Assembly: GCF_902459745.1 (NCBI RefSeq)
Contig: NZ_CABPSJ010000005.1
Location: 310,001 to 374,000 of the forward strand
Direction of reading: 5' to 3'
DNA from: Pandoraea communis
GTDB lineage: Bacteria > Pseudomonadota > Gammaproteobacteria > Burkholderiales > Burkholderiaceae
DNA length: 64,000 nucleotides
Shown: piece by piece, positions 19,343 to 29,004 of the stretch
Layout: each line of letters opens with the position of its first letter
Position numbering within the stretch: position 1 is the first letter of the stretch
The notes under the pieces: generated by a model
Told to the model about the DNA's origin: nothing
The model's database searches: none
The model's input: only the letters and a program-made list of their open reading frames with translations
Position numbers and translations under genes: made by a program

Positions 19343-20728
19343 TCAACCGCCAAGATGTGCCGAGCGCAGGGCGTGCTCGATGGCGCGTCCGACCGGGAAC
19401 AGGCGCGCGTCGTCGCCCGCCGCTGCACTGACCATCAGGCCGATGGGGGCTTCGCCTGCGCCCTGACACGGCAGCGAAAACGCGCAGCCGTCGATCATGT
19501 TGATGGCCGTGGGGTTACGCAGAACCAAGGCGTTGGTCGCCGTGAACGTGTCGTCGCTCGCTTCGAGCGGCGCGATGGCCGGCGGCGTGAGCGGCACCGT
19601 CGGGCACAGCACGGCGTCGAAGCTTTGCCAAACGGGGGTTGCGGCTGCGATGAGCGCGGCGCGCGCGTTCAGCAGGTCGATGTAATCGGCGGCGCTGGCC
19701 GGCTCACCTTTGCGAATACGCACCAGCACGCGCGGATCGTAATCCTGCGCGCGTTCGGCGAGTAGCGTGCGGTGCCATGCATAAGCCTCGATGGGAGAAA
19801 AGCCGAAGCGGTTCATTGCGGGCAGGCCGTCGAACGGCGAGAACCTGAATTCCACGAGCGTGGCGCCTGCCTTGGCGAGCGCGGCGAGTGCCCGCTGGTA
19901 GATCGCGATGGCAGCGGGCTCTGCGCCATCCAGCACGAAGTTCGTCAAGATGCCGAAGCGCATGCCGCGCACGTCACGCGGTGCGGCCGGGGTCTCGTCG
20001 ATGGTGTTGCCGCTGAGGATGGCGTCAACCCAGGCGCAGCAGTCGACCGAGCGGCCGATGGGGCCGACCGAGTCCAGCGACGTCGAGAGAGGCAGCGCGC
20101 CGTCGCGTGGCGTGCGCGCGGCCGTCGGCTTGAATCCCGTCAGACCGCAGAACGCCGACGGAATGCGAATCGAGCCGCCCGTATCGGTGCCGAGTCCGAC
20201 AGCAGCCATGCCGTCGGCCACCGATGCGGCCGCCCCCGACGACGAACCTCCCGCAATATGACCCGCCTCGCGCTGCCACGGCGAGCGCGGCGTGCCGTAG
20301 TGCGGATTCAGGCCCAGACCCGAGAAAGCGAATTCGGTCATGTTGGTGCGGCCGACGATCACTGCACCCGCTTGGCGCAGCCGTGCCACGGCGAGGGCGT
20401 CGTGCTTGGCCGGGGCGGCGCCGGACAGGACTTTGGAGCCCGCGCGCGTGATTTGCCCGGCCACGTCGAACAAATCCTTCACCGACACGGGAATGCCCAT
20501 CAACGGCGACAGGCGCGCGCCTGCACGGCGCAGGGCGTCGAGGCCGTCGGCGGCGTGACGCGCGGCCTGGGCGTCGAATTGCGTGAAGACGACGTTGCCC
20601 TGACCGGCGGGATCGGCGATACGGGCGAGCGCTTGCTCGGTCAATGCACGGCTGGTGGTGCGCCCGGCGTCGAGCGCGGCGGCGAGTTCGGACAGGGGGC
20701 GTTGCAGATCGATGGCGTCGGTGCTCAT
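19343..20728 (-). CDS. Amidase signature family enzyme
   Basis: 461 residues. The amidase catalytic triad is complete: Lys84 (GIPVSVKDLFDVAG), the cis-Ser in GGSSSG at 161-165 and the nucleophile Ser186 in GTDTGGSIRIP. The substrate cannot be read from the sequence; GatA-like and AtzE-like hydrolases are the nearest relatives. A GatA role is unlikely because no gatB or gatC is adjacent. Its start lies two bases after the stop of the gntR gene, so the two form an operon. A FadR-type regulator next to it suggests catabolism of an amide induced by its substrate or product. Confidence 0.85.
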   Translation of the reverse strand: MSTDAIDLQRPLSELAAALDAGRTTSRALTEQALARIADPAGQGNVVFTQFDAQAARHAADGLDALRRAGARLSPLMGIPVSVKDLFDVAGQITRAGSKVLSGAAPAKHDALAVARLRQAGAVIVGRTNMTEFAFSGLGLNPHYGTPRSPWQREAGHIAGGSSSGAAASVADGMAAVGLGTDTGGSIRIPSAFCGLTGFKPTAARTPRDGALPLSTSLDSVGPIGRSVDCCAWVDAILSGNTIDETPAAPRDVRGMRFGILTNFVLDGAEPAAIAIYQRALAALAKAGATLVEFRFSPFDGLPAMNRFGFSPIEAYAWHRTLLAERAQDYDPRVLVRIRKGEPASAADYIDLLNARAALIAAATPVWQSFDAVLCPTVPLTPPAIAPLEASDDTFTATNALVLRNPTAINMIDGCAFSLPCQGAGEAPIGLMVSAAAGDDARLFPVGRAIEHALRSAHLGG

Positions 20729-20730
20729 GG

Positions 20731-21441
20731 TCAGATCGCTTTCAGGATGTGGGTACGGAATTCTTCGATATGACGGGTGATCGCGCGGCGGGCGCGTTCG
20801 GCGTCGTGCGCGGCGAGTGCTTCGAACAGTTCGAGATGTTCCTCGTACACGCCTTCCAGATGGCTCGGCGTCGACAGTGCGAGAAACCAGAAGCGCAGCG
20901 AGCGCTCGTGCAGTCCGCGTAACAGCTCAGCGAGCGTCTGATTACGCGAAGCGCGCGAGATCGCCAGATGGAAGTCGCGGTCGATACACATCGTCGCCGC
21001 GACATCGCGCATGGCAATCGCCTCGCGCGAGCGAGCCAGCACCGCTTCGATGGTCGCCAGGTCGTCGGGCGTGGCGGCGCGCGCAGCCAATTCCACGCAG
21101 TACGTTTCGTTGATCATGCGAACGTCGATGATCTCGAGTGCGTCGTTGAGCGAGACGGGCGCGACCATCGCGCCCTTGCGCGGCAGGATGACCAGTAGCC
21201 CCTCAAGCGCGAGCCGGTGCATCGCCTGATGCACAGGGGTGCGCCCCAGTCCCGTCGACTGCATCAACTGTGCTTCGTTGAGCGTTTCGCCGGGGCGCAG
21301 ACGCAACGTGATGATGTCGTGCTTGATGGCTTCGTAAGCGCGCTGCGTCAGGCTGCGCCCGTCAGCGATCGCCGGCGAATCGGCGAGGCTGGTCGTTGCC
21401 GTTGTGGCGTGGCCGGGTTCGAAGGGCGTGTCGTTGGGCAT
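20731..21441 (-). CDS. GntR family regulator, FadR/FCD subfamily
   Basis: 236 residues. The winged HTH (LTQRAYEAIKHDIITLRLRP and LGRTPVHQAMHRLALEGLL) is followed by an all-helical FCD effector domain. The FCD domain includes His residues in DRDFHLAIS and TRHIEEF that commonly form a metal or ligand pocket. It is co-transcribed with and directly upstream of the amidase gene, so autoregulation plus amidase control is likely. Confidence 0.9.
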   Translation of the reverse strand: MPNDTPFEPGHATTATTSLADSPAIADGRSLTQRAYEAIKHDIITLRLRPGETLNEAQLMQSTGLGRTPVHQAMHRLALEGLLVILPRKGAMVAPVSLNDALEIIDVRMINETYCVELAARAATPDDLATIEAVLARSREAIAMRDVAATMCIDRDFHLAISRASRNQTLAELLRGLHERSLRFWFLALSTPSHLEGVYEEHLELFEALAAHDAERARRAITRHIEEFRTHILKAI

Positions 21442-22004
21442 CTGTTGGGGAGGCGTCAGCCGGTGATGGGCTGCGTGGCGATGGCCGCATCGACGGTCGT
21501 ATCGATGCCGTCACGGTTCCCTCTGAAGGACGGATAAAAACGCATAGCCGGCAATCTCCGTGAAACTCGATTGATATTGTTGTGATATTTCACATGTCGA
21601 CGAGACAAAAAGCAAGAAGAAAAATTTCGTCGCAAGTGGCAAAAAACGGGAATTTTTTATGAAAAGCCCCGTCAATCTTGGGTTGCGCGCGTGTTCGCCC
21701 ATCGCGTATATTGATTTGGCGCCAGTTTTCGGCCGGTATTTCGTCTGGTATTGCCAATTCGGCCGTCGTGCCGGAGCCCTTTCGGGGATGCGCAGGCCAG
21801 CGCCCCCGGCGGCGGGTTCGCCATGGGCGACCGGGCGAACGAACGCAACGTCTATCAAGCCGGCTGCAAGCGGCCGGCTTCCCACCTTCATCAAGCATCA
21901 CGTCTTGTGTTAATCGCTGCGGCCCGGCAGGGGCGCGGCGTGCGACCGGCGTGGAGTCAAGAACAGCAATATCGGCGTAAAACGCCGCGGGGAGAACGTA
22001 TCGG
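21442..22004. other. 563-bp intergenic region without a convincing gene
   Basis: The part at 21530-21720 is unusually AT-rich for this genome and probably holds the gntR promoter. It contains TGTGA-TATT-TCACA (21581-21594), a perfect 5-bp-arm dyad that could be a GntR operator. A GC-rich hairpin lies at 21857-21880 (AAGCCGGC...GCCGGCTT) without a T-run. No open frame here has protein-like character. Confidence 0.6.
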
Positions 22005-23792
22005 ATGCATCACGCCATCGACTTCATTCAGGATCTGGCCGTCATCATGCTGCTGGCGGGCATCGTGACAGTCATCTTCAACCGGTTCCGGCAGCCGGTC
22101 GTGCTCGGCTATATCGTGGCGGGTGTGATCATCGGCCCGTATACGCCGCCGTTCGCATTGATACATGATGAGAAGACCATCGGCATCCTGGCCGAACTCG
22201 GTGTTGTGTTCCTGATGTTCTCGCTGGGGCTGGAGTTCAGCTTGCGCAAGCTCGCGCGGGTTGGCGTGACGGCATTCGTGGCCGCGATCACCGAGATCGT
22301 ACTGATGCTCTGGCTGGGCTACGAGATCGGACGATTCTTCGGCTGGAAGGCGATGGACTCGATCTTCCTCGGCGCGATGCTCGCCGTCTCGTCGACCACC
22401 ATCATCGTGAAGGCGCTCGACGAACTCGGCATGAAGCGCGAGCGTTTCGCCCAGCTCATCTTCGGCGTGCTCATCGTGGAAGACGTGCTCGCCATCGGCA
22501 TGATCGCGCTGCTCTCGGGCATTGCCATCAGCGGCTCGGTCGATGCCGGTGAAGCCACCTTTACGCTGGGCAAGCTGCTGCTGTTCATGGTGGTGTCGCT
22601 CGTCGTGGGCATTCTGCTCGTGCCGCGCATTCTCGCGTACGTGGCGAAGTTCAAGAGCGACGAAATGCTGTTGATCGTCGTGCTGGGTCTGTGCTTCGGC
22701 TTCTGCCTGCTGGTCATCCAGATGGGTTACAGCGTGGCGCTCGGTGCGTTCCTGATCGGCGCCATCATGGCCGAGGCGCGTGAGCTGCATACGATCGAGC
22801 GGCTGGTTGCACCGCTGCGCGACATGTTCAGCGCCGTGTTCTTCGTCACCATCGGCCTGTTGCTCGACCCGCATGTCCTCGTCACATACATTTGGCCGAT
22901 TCTGGTCATCACCCTGGCGGTGGTGATCGGCAAGATCGTGTCGTGCGGTCTGGGAGCGTACCTCTCCGGGCAGGATGGGCGTACGTCGATGCGTGTGGGC
23001 ATGGGCCTGTCGCAAATCGGAGAGTTCTCGTTCATCATCGCGTCGCTCGGACTTTCGCTCAAGGTGACGAGCGACTTCCTTTATCCGATTGCCGTGGCCG
23101 TGTCGGTCATCACGACGCTGCTCACGCCGTATCTGATCAAGAGCGCCGATCCGGTGACGGGATGGCTTGGCCGGGCGATGCCGGGACGTCTGTCCTACGT
23201 GTTGGGGCAGTACACGCAGTGGCTGCAGAGCATTCAACTGACCGGTGACAGTGCTGCGCTCGTCACGATCGTGCGGCGTATCGTGGTGAGCGTTGCCATC
23301 AATCTGGCGCTGGTCGTCACGATCTTCCTCGGTGGCGCGTTCTTCTACCGTCGGCTGGCCGACCTGATGTCGCCCTGGGTGCGCGACCCGAGCCTGCAAA
23401 GTGCCGTGGTGTGGGGGGCGGCGCTGGTGCTGTCGCTGCCGTTCCTGATTGCGGTGTACCGCAAGCTCAAGTCGCTCTCGCTGTTGCTCGTCGAGTTGTC
23501 GGTGCCGCCGAGCCTGACCGGCCGGTATACGCTTCAGGTGCGCCGCGTGGTGGCCGAGATCCTGCCGATTGCCGCCATGGTTGGGGTGATCCTGCTGGTA
23601 GCGGCTTTGTCGGCAAGCATTTTGCCGTCGACGGAAATGATCGCGTTGATCGTCGCGGGCACGGTGGTGCTGGCCATCGTGATGCGCAGTTGGTTCGTGC
23701 GCATGCACGCCAAGCTCCAGATCGCCCTCAAAGAGACGCTCGAACATCAGCCCGACAGTGAGCAGCAAGGTGGCGGTCCGTCGTCGCATTGA
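22005..23792 (+). CDS. CPA2 family cation:proton antiporter (Kef/YbaL-like) without RCK domain
   Basis: 595 residues. The first about 385 are a Na+/H+-exchanger domain typical of KefB/KefC/YbaL, with VVLGYIVAGVIIGP, FLMFSLGLEFS, SSTTIIVKAL and GLSQIGEFSF. Kef proteins normally continue into a cytosolic Rossmann (TrkA-N/RCK) domain. Here the C-terminal 200 residues instead contain about four more hydrophobic segments and no GxGxxG motif. The likely role is K+ or Na+ export with proton uptake. The ATG at 22005 follows GGGGAGAAC. The gene is monocistronic, with a strong terminator after it. Confidence 0.85.
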   Translation: MHHAIDFIQDLAVIMLLAGIVTVIFNRFRQPVVLGYIVAGVIIGPYTPPFALIHDEKTIGILAELGVVFLMFSLGLEFSLRKLARVGVTAFVAAITEIVLMLWLGYEIGRFFGWKAMDSIFLGAMLAVSSTTIIVKALDELGMKRERFAQLIFGVLIVEDVLAIGMIALLSGIAISGSVDAGEATFTLGKLLLFMVVSLVVGILLVPRILAYVAKFKSDEMLLIVVLGLCFGFCLLVIQMGYSVALGAFLIGAIMAEARELHTIERLVAPLRDMFSAVFFVTIGLLLDPHVLVTYIWPILVITLAVVIGKIVSCGLGAYLSGQDGRTSMRVGMGLSQIGEFSFIIASLGLSLKVTSDFLYPIAVAVSVITTLLTPYLIKSADPVTGWLGRAMPGRLSYVLGQYTQWLQSIQLTGDSAALVTIVRRIVVSVAINLALVVTIFLGGAFFYRRLADLMSPWVRDPSLQSAVVWGAALVLSLPFLIAVYRKLKSLSLLLVELSVPPSLTGRYTLQVRRVVAEILPIAAMVGVILLVAALSASILPSTEMIALIVAGTVVLAIVMRSWFVRMHAKLQIALKETLEHQPDSEQQGGGPSSH

Positions 23793-23855
23793 TTGGGGCC
23801 CACGCTCGCCGCGATAGCGTGTCGGGTGTGGGGCAAGCGCGGGGCAAGTGCAATG

Positions 23856-23889
23856 AAAAGCCCGCCGGGATTACCCCCGGCGGGCTTTT
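23856..23889. terminator. Bidirectional terminator between the antiporter and thioesterase genes
   Basis: A 14-bp stem AAAAGCCCGCCGGG/CCCGGCGGGCTTTT encloses a 6-base loop and is followed by a T-run on the plus strand and, through the AAAA, on the minus strand. Confidence 0.9.
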
Positions 23890-23913
23890 TTTATTTGACC
23901 GCGCTGCGCTTGC

Positions 23914-24480
23914 CTAGGCCTTGCGGGGCGGAAAATCGAAGATCAGACAGGTGGTCGTGGCGTGTGCGTAGAGCGTGCCGTCCGGGCCGACGATGCGGCC
24001 TTCGGCGATACCGACCTGGCGTCCGACCTGAACGATGTTGCCTTCGGCACGCACGCAGGGGACGTCGTGCGTGAGCGCGCGAACCATGTTGGTTTTGAGT
24101 TCGAGCGTGGTGTAGCTGCGTCCGGCGGGTAGCGTCGAATGCACTGCGCAAGCGACGGCGGAATCCAGCAGGGTGGCGTACCAGCCGCCGTGGACGGAGC
24201 CGAGCGGGTTGTAATACGGCAACGCCGGGCGGCCTTGAAAGACGGCGCGGCCGCTCGCGACCTCAATGGCGATGAAGCCGAGCGTCTCGCTGATCGGCGG
24301 CATCGGCAGCTTGCCGTCGAACATCGCCTGAAACATTTCCTGACCGGTCAGACCGATCACGTCGGACGGCGTTGCCACGCCGTAACGCAAGGGGCCATTG
24401 CGGGCGATCCGTTCACGCACGGCGGCTTCGTCGGCTTCCCACTGCGCCAGTACGGTGGCAGCATCCGCTCGGGTATTCAT
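23914..24480 (-). CDS. PaaI/hotdog-fold thioesterase
   Basis: 188 residues. The 4HBT/PaaI core reads NPLGSVHGGWYATLLDSAVACAVH, with the HGG loop and the downstream Asp that position and activate the thioester. It continues with SYTTLELKTNMVRAL. Such enzymes cleave acyl-CoA thioesters; the substrate is not evident. About 45 extra residues precede the hotdog core. The ATG at 24480 has GAGGA upstream. It is a single gene, convergent with the antiporter gene. Confidence 0.88.
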   Translation of the reverse strand: MNTRADAATVLAQWEADEAAVRERIARNGPLRYGVATPSDVIGLTGQEMFQAMFDGKLPMPPISETLGFIAIEVASGRAVFQGRPALPYYNPLGSVHGGWYATLLDSAVACAVHSTLPAGRSYTTLELKTNMVRALTHDVPCVRAEGNIVQVGRQVGIAEGRIVGPDGTLYAHATTTCLIFDFPPRKA

Positions 24481-24618
24481 GGTGTCTTCCTCGTTACTTT
24501 TATAATGCTAGCGATATGCCCGATTATAGAAGTCGCGGGGGGCGTTGGGGCATTCCGCGTTAGAGGGAAGCGTCGAGGCGAGGGCGCCGGAGCGCCCTCC
24601 ACGCTGGCTCAGACAGGC

Positions 24619-25350
24619 TCAGGCCGCTTGCGCGTGGCTGAGGCGATAGTTGGCCAACTCGTCGATGGTCAGGATCGGCAGACCGTGTTGCTCGGCGAAG
24701 CGTTCGATGTCTGCACCACGCGTCATCGTCCCGTCCGGATTCATCAACTCGCACAGCACGGCGGCGGGTTTCAGACCGGCGAGAATCGCCAGATCGACTG
24801 AGCCTTCCGTATGGCCCCGGCGTGTGAGCACACCGCCCGGCTGCGCACGCAGCGGGAAGACGTGGCCTGGGCGAGACAGGTCGGAGGGCTGGGCGTCATT
24901 GGCAATCGCGGCACGAATCGTGGTCACGCGGTCGGCGGCGGACACGCCTGTGCTCACGCCTTGGCGAGCCTCGATGGTCACAGTGAACGCCGTGCCGTAA
25001 CGGCTCTGGTTTTGCTCGACCATTGGCGGCAGATCAAGACGGCGCAGGGTCTCGTCAGGCAGACACAGACAGACGATGCCGCTGCACTCGCGAATCAGCA
25101 TGGCCATGGTGGCCGGGGTGATTTTCTCGGCGGCGACGATCAGGTCGGCCTCGTTCTCGCGGTCGAGATCGTCCATCAGAATGACTGGGCGGCCTTCGCG
25201 CATCGCCTGGAGCGAGGCGGCCAGACGGACTTCGACGGGCGGCAGGTGGGTGAATGCCGGGTAGGCATGCAGATCGTCGGCTGTGCCTGGCGTAGGGGCC
25301 GATACGGTGTCTTGCGGTGCAGCTTGGGTCGTACTGGTGGTAACGGACAT
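24619..25350 (-). CDS. ribB: 3,4-dihydroxy-2-butanone 4-phosphate synthase
   Basis: 243 residues covering only the DHBP synthase domain; no GTP cyclohydrolase II part is fused. It makes the four-carbon riboflavin precursor from ribulose 5-phosphate. Visible are the acidic metal loop [12 protein letters not shown], the block [10 protein letters not shown], then [30 protein letters not shown] and the C-terminal [10 protein letters not shown]. The ATG at 25350 (MSVTTSTTQ) is preceded by GCGAGGAGC. The frame is open 87 bases further upstream toward the riboswitch but is not conserved there. About 30 N-terminal residues precede the catalytic domain. Expression is controlled by the FMN riboswitch upstream. 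Confidence 0.95.
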   Translation of the reverse strand: MSVTTSTTQAAPQDTVSAPTPGTADDLHAYPAFTHLPPVEVRLAASLQAMREGRPVILMDDLDRENEADLIVAAEKITPATMAMLIRECSGIVCLCLPDETLRRLDLPPMVEQNQSRYGTAFTVTIEARQGVSTGVSAADRVTTIRAAIANDAQPSDLSRPGHVFPLRAQPGGVLTRRGHTEGSVDLAILAGLKPAAVLCELMNPDGTMTRGADIERFAEQHGLPILTIDELANYRLSHAQAA

Positions 25351-25454
25351 GAAACGCTCCTCGCGTAAGTCAATCGGGCGAAAAACGTTTTCGGGGCATG
25401 CGAACGGACGTCGCCATGGAATCGCATCCCATGGCACGCGGGTATCGACGCATC

Positions 25455-25624
25455 TTCTCTCATCCGGACTATGACCGTCGGCTCTGGCTTCGCACCAGAT
25501 CTGCTGACCCTGCCGGTGTCACGAAAGCGACGGTGGCAAGCGCTCGCGGGCTCATGACGAACGCAGCTTCCGCTGCGCGGTGTCACATACCGCCGGTGGG
25601 GATTTTCACCCCGCCCTGAAGACG
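25455..25624 (-). promoter_or_regulatory. FMN riboswitch (RFN element)
   Basis: On the minus strand the leader reads AGGGCGGGGTGAAAATCCCC, then ACCGGCGGTA, AGCCCGCGAGC, later CACCGGCAGGGTCAGCAGA and finally AGTCCGGATGAGAGAAGAT. These are the conserved blocks of the RFN element in the right order. It lies about 105 bp before the ribB start, as expected for FMN feedback control of riboflavin synthesis. Confidence 0.95.
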
Positions 25625-25793
25625 TGTATGCCGCACGCGCAGTGCCGCGCGGTGACTTATCGCGTGGCGTCCGAGCGTATTCGGCGAGAAAGAGCGTAGC
25701 ACAAGGTGTCGCGGGTTTGCAGGGAAGACTACGCGGCGCGCGTGGGATTGTGGAACGGGGCAGGACCGGACGATTCGCTGGCAGTAGGGGCGC

Positions 25794-25830
25794 CAGATGC
25801 CGCAACGTCGAGTGAGGTTTGCGGCATCTG
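25794..25830. repeat. 12-bp perfect inverted repeat downstream of copZ
   Basis: CAGATGCCGCAA (25794-25805) pairs with TTGCGGCATCTG (25819-25830) around a 13-base loop. It sits just after the copZ stop in the direction of copZ transcription. It lacks a T-run, so it may be a weak terminator or an mRNA 3'-end stabiliser. No gene is visible in 25625-25846. Confidence 0.5.
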
Positions 25831-25846
25831 ACCTGCCGGACGACGC

Positions 25847-26047
25847 TCAGGCCGCGGTGCCTTTCACCGTGTAACCTGCGTCGGTGATGGCGGCGCTGAC
25901 TTCAGCCGGCGAGAGGCGGCTTTCGACGTCCACGCGACCCGCGCTCAGATCTACGTTGACCTTGGCCGCAGCGTCGCGCTCGGTGATTGCCCGCGTGACG
26001 GTTTTGACGCAATGACCGCAGCTCATACCTTCGACTTGCACTTGCAT
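25847..26047 (-). CDS. copZ: CopZ-like copper chaperone (heavy-metal-associated domain)
   Basis: 66 residues forming one HMA ferredoxin-like domain with the metal site GMSCGHC (Cys9, Cys12) and the C-terminal block AAITDAGYTV. It should carry Cu(I) in the cytosol to CopA. The ATG has AAGGAG upstream. It diverges from copA and has its own CueR-type promoter. Confidence 0.92.
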   Translation of the reverse strand: MQVQVEGMSCGHCVKTVTRAITERDAAAKVNVDLSAGRVDVESRLSPAEVSAAITDAGYTVKGTAA

Positions 26048-26094
26048 GTTCGACTCCTTGAAAGAGGTTTGGGTGGCACTGATCAGACAAATCG

Positions 26095-26125
26095 ATGATA
26101 GACCTTCCTACAGCGGGAAGCTCAA
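26095..26125 (-). promoter_or_regulatory. CueR-type promoter/operator of copZ
   Basis: On the minus strand TTGAGC (-35, 26125-26120) and TATCAT (-10, 26100-26095) are separated by exactly 19 bp, the overlong spacer that MerR-family activators correct. The spacer holds the dyad AGCTTCC-N7-GGAAGGT, one base from the CueR consensus ACCTTCC-N7-GGAAGGT. Confidence 0.85.
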
Positions 26126-26251
26126 GCGCTTTTTTCAGGGGATTCGGGCGATCGCTCAGACGCTGCCCAAACCTGGGCGGCTCCGGGCGCGCTATCGTGA
26201 GGGTTAGCGAGGCTGTCATGGTGAAGGCTGCGACATGTTGACGCGAGCCAC

Positions 26252-26282
26252 TTGACCTTCCTGTCATGGCAAGGATTATGGT
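26252..26282 (+). promoter_or_regulatory. CueR-type promoter/operator of copA
   Basis: TTGACC (-35, 26252-26257) and TATGGT (-10, 26277-26282) are separated by 19 bp. The region ACCTTCC-N7-CAAGGAT within and beside the spacer resembles the CueR dyad with a weaker right arm. It is about 37 bp before the copA start. Confidence 0.82.
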
Positions 26283-26318
26283 GTGACACATGATGACAGT
26301 CTTCCTGGAGATCCTGAG

Positions 26319-28841
26319 ATGAATCAGAACTGGTTGGTCGGTATTGAGGGCATGACCTGTGCTTCGTGTGTGACCCGGGTCGAGAAGGCGTTGCGGCGTG
26401 CGCCGGGCGTGGCCCGTGCCAACGTGAATCTTGCGACCGAGACGGCGGCCGTGGAGGCCGCGCCCGACGTAACCCCGGCGGCGTTGCTCGGTGCGGTCGA
26501 GACGGCCGTGAGCGACGCGGGGTATCAAATTGCAGAGCAATCCTTCGAGTTTGCGATTGGCGGCATGACCTGTGCGTCGTGCGCGGGGCGTGTGGAAAAA
26601 GCGCTTCGGAACGTGCCGGGCGTAGTCGAAGCCAACGTCAATCTGGCGACGGAACGCGCTGCTGTGCGCGGCGTTCGCGGGGTTGTCGACGTAGCTGCGC
26701 TCACTGCGGCCGTCGAGAAGGCAGGATACGAAGCATCGCAGGTGACGGACCCGGCGCAGGCTGCGACGTCGAAGGAAGGCCCAGCGTGGTGGCCGGTGGC
26801 CGTGGCGGCGGTGCTATCGCTGCCGTTGCTGTTGCCGATGTTGCTCGAGCCGTTCGGCATTCATCTGATGCCACCGGCGTGGCTGCAGTGGCTGCTCGCC
26901 ACCCCGGTGCAGTTCTGGCTCGGTGCGCGGTTCTATCGGGCAGGTTACAAGGCGGTGCGCGCGGGTAGCGGCAATATGGATTTGCTGGTGGCCTTGGGCA
27001 CGTCTGCGGCCTACGGTCTGAGCTTGTACGAATGGTGGCGCGCGCCTGCGGGCGGCATGCCGCATCTGTATTTCGAAGCAGCGGCTGTTGTCATTACGCT
27101 GGTGCTGCTCGGCAAGTGGCTCGAAGCGCGGGCAAAGCGCCGTACCGTGGAAGCGATTCGCGCGCTTGCGGCGTTGCGTCCGGAGACGGCGCAGGTGCTG
27201 CGAGACCCGCACGGTGCGGCGAATGAGGTCACGGTGCCGTTGGGGCAAGTGAAAGTGGGTGACTGGGTCGTGGTGCGTGCCGGTGAGCGTGTGCCGGTGG
27301 ACGGCGAGATTCGTGACGGCGCCAGCCAACTCGACGAATCGTTGCTGACCGGCGAGCCGTTGCCCATCGACAAAGCGGCCGGTGACAAAGTTGTCGGTGG
27401 CTCGATCAATGGGGCCGGGACGCTGCGGGTGGAGACGACGGCTGTCGGCGCCGATACGGCACTGGCCCGGATCATTCGCATGGTCGAAGATGCGCAGGCC
27501 GGCAAGGCACCGATTCAACGTGCCGTCGACCGGGTGGCTGCGGTCTTTGTACCGGTGGTCGTGCTTATTGCGATTGCCACGGTCGTCGTTGGCTGGATGC
27601 TGGGTATCGGCCTCGAGGCAGCGCTACTCAATGCGGTGGCGGTGCTGGTCATCGCTTGCCCGTGCGCGCTGGGGCTGGCAACGCCTGCCGCGATCATGGT
27701 GGGCACGGGCGCGGCAGCGCGGCATGGCATTCTCATCAAGGATGCCGAAGCGCTCGAACTGGCACACCGTATCGGTGTCGTTGCTTTCGACAAGACAGGG
27801 ACGCTGACCGAAGGCAAACCGCGACTGGTGGCCCATCTGCCTGCGCCGGGCACGAGCGCCGAGACGTTGTTGCGCTGGGCCGCTGCGGTGCAGTCGGGGA
27901 GTTCGCATCCGCTGGCGAAGGCGGTGATGACGGCGGCAGAGGAGGCCGGGCTGACCTCGGCAATACCAGTGGCTTCCGAGATTGCCGCGTTGCCTGGCAG
28001 AGGGATGCGCGCGCGTGTCGAGGACGCGGGCGACGTGAGTGGGGTGGGCGAACTGCGCGGTGTCCATCGGCTGCAATTGGGCAATGCCCGGTTGCTCGAC
28101 GAACTGGGCATCTCGCAGGCAGCGCTGGCCGGGGAGGCCAAGCGTCTGGCGGCAGAGGGGCGTACCGTCTCGTGGCTGGTGGAGACCGGCGGCGAGAGCA
28201 CTAACGCCGGTGCGGCGCGGTTGCTCGGGCTGCTCGCGTTTGGCGATACGATCAAAGCTACGGCGCGCCCGGCCATCGACCGATTGCACGCCCTGGGGGT
28301 GCGCTGCGTGATGATCACGGGAGACAACGCGGGGAGTGCCAAGGCCGTGGCCGAGGCGTTGGGACTCGATGAGGTTCATGCAGACGTGCTGCCGGAGCGC
28401 AAAGCGGAGGTGATTGCGCAACTCAAGCGCAACGGTGTGGTCGTAGCCATGGTTGGCGACGGCATCAACGACGCCCCGGCACTCGCCGCAGCCGATGTTG
28501 GAATCGCGATGGGGTCTGGTACCGATGTCGCGATGCAGACGGCGGGCATCACGCTGATGCGCGGCGATCCGCTGCGAGTTGCCGATGCTATCGATGTCTC
28601 CCGTCGTACGTGGTCGAAGATCCGTCAGAACCTGTTCTGGGCCTTCGCGTACAACGTGATCGGCATTCCGCTGGCGGCCTTCGGTCTGTTGAATCCGGTG
28701 ATCGCCGGTGCGGCGATGGCGCTCAGCAGTTTCAGTGTGGTGAGCAATGCGCTGCTGCTGCGCCGGTGGCGCCCAGTGGTGCAAGAGGTCAATGCGAGCG
28801 CTGTCAGGGGTATTGGCGAGGCCCGTCGCGCTGGCGCCTGA
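26319..28841 (+). CDS. copA: Copper-exporting P1B-type ATPase
   Basis: 840 residues. Two tandem N-terminal HMA domains each carry GMTCASC (Cys14/17 and near residues 86-89). Eight transmembrane helices follow, with the metal-translocating CPC at about 447-449 ([15 protein letters not shown]). The cytosolic part has the phosphorylated Asp in DKTGT (about 491), the P1B marker SGSSHPLA and the hinge [12 protein letters not shown]. It pumps Cu(I) out of the cytosol. The ATG at 26319 is preceded by CTGGAG; an earlier in-frame ATG-like start at 26283 lies within the promoter. It is divergent from copZ. Confidence 0.96.
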   Translation: MNQNWLVGIEGMTCASCVTRVEKALRRAPGVARANVNLATETAAVEAAPDVTPAALLGAVETAVSDAGYQIAEQSFEFAIGGMTCASCAGRVEKALRNVPGVVEANVNLATERAAVRGVRGVVDVAALTAAVEKAGYEASQVTDPAQAATSKEGPAWWPVAVAAVLSLPLLLPMLLEPFGIHLMPPAWLQWLLATPVQFWLGARFYRAGYKAVRAGSGNMDLLVALGTSAAYGLSLYEWWRAPAGGMPHLYFEAAAVVITLVLLGKWLEARAKRRTVEAIRALAALRPETAQVLRDPHGAANEVTVPLGQVKVGDWVVVRAGERVPVDGEIRDGASQLDESLLTGEPLPIDKAAGDKVVGGSINGAGTLRVETTAVGADTALARIIRMVEDAQAGKAPIQRAVDRVAAVFVPVVVLIAIATVVVGWMLGIGLEAALLNAVAVLVIACPCALGLATPAAIMVGTGAAARHGILIKDAEALELAHRIGVVAFDKTGTLTEGKPRLVAHLPAPGTSAETLLRWAAAVQSGSSHPLAKAVMTAAEEAGLTSAIPVASEIAALPGRGMRARVEDAGDVSGVGELRGVHRLQLGNARLLDELGISQAALAGEAKRLAAEGRTVSWLVETGGESTNAGAARLLGLLAFGDTIKATARPAIDRLHALGVRCVMITGDNAGSAKAVAEALGLDEVHADVLPERKAEVIAQLKRNGVVVAMVGDGINDAPALAAADVGIAMGSGTDVAMQTAGITLMRGDPLRVADAIDVSRRTWSKIRQNLFWAFAYNVIGIPLAAFGLLNPVIAGAAMALSSFSVVSNALLLRRWRPVVQEVNASAVRGIGEARRAGA

Positions 28842-29004
28842 GGGTGGTTTGCCCCGGCACAAGGTGAACGGCGCATAATGAAACGATCATGGGTGAGGCG
28901 CGGAGAAGGTTCTGCCGGCGTTTCGCCCGGATTTCCATCTGGCTTGAAAATCGTCGAAAGCGACATCATCTAGCTGATATCGTCTGTCTTTTGGCGCGGG
29001 GTTA

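Noticed and set aside
21957-23789. 610-residue minus-strand open frame opposite the CPA2 antiporter
   Set aside because: The frame is rich in His, Arg, Asp and Gln with no hydrophobic core or motif; it is the complement of a well-supported membrane protein.
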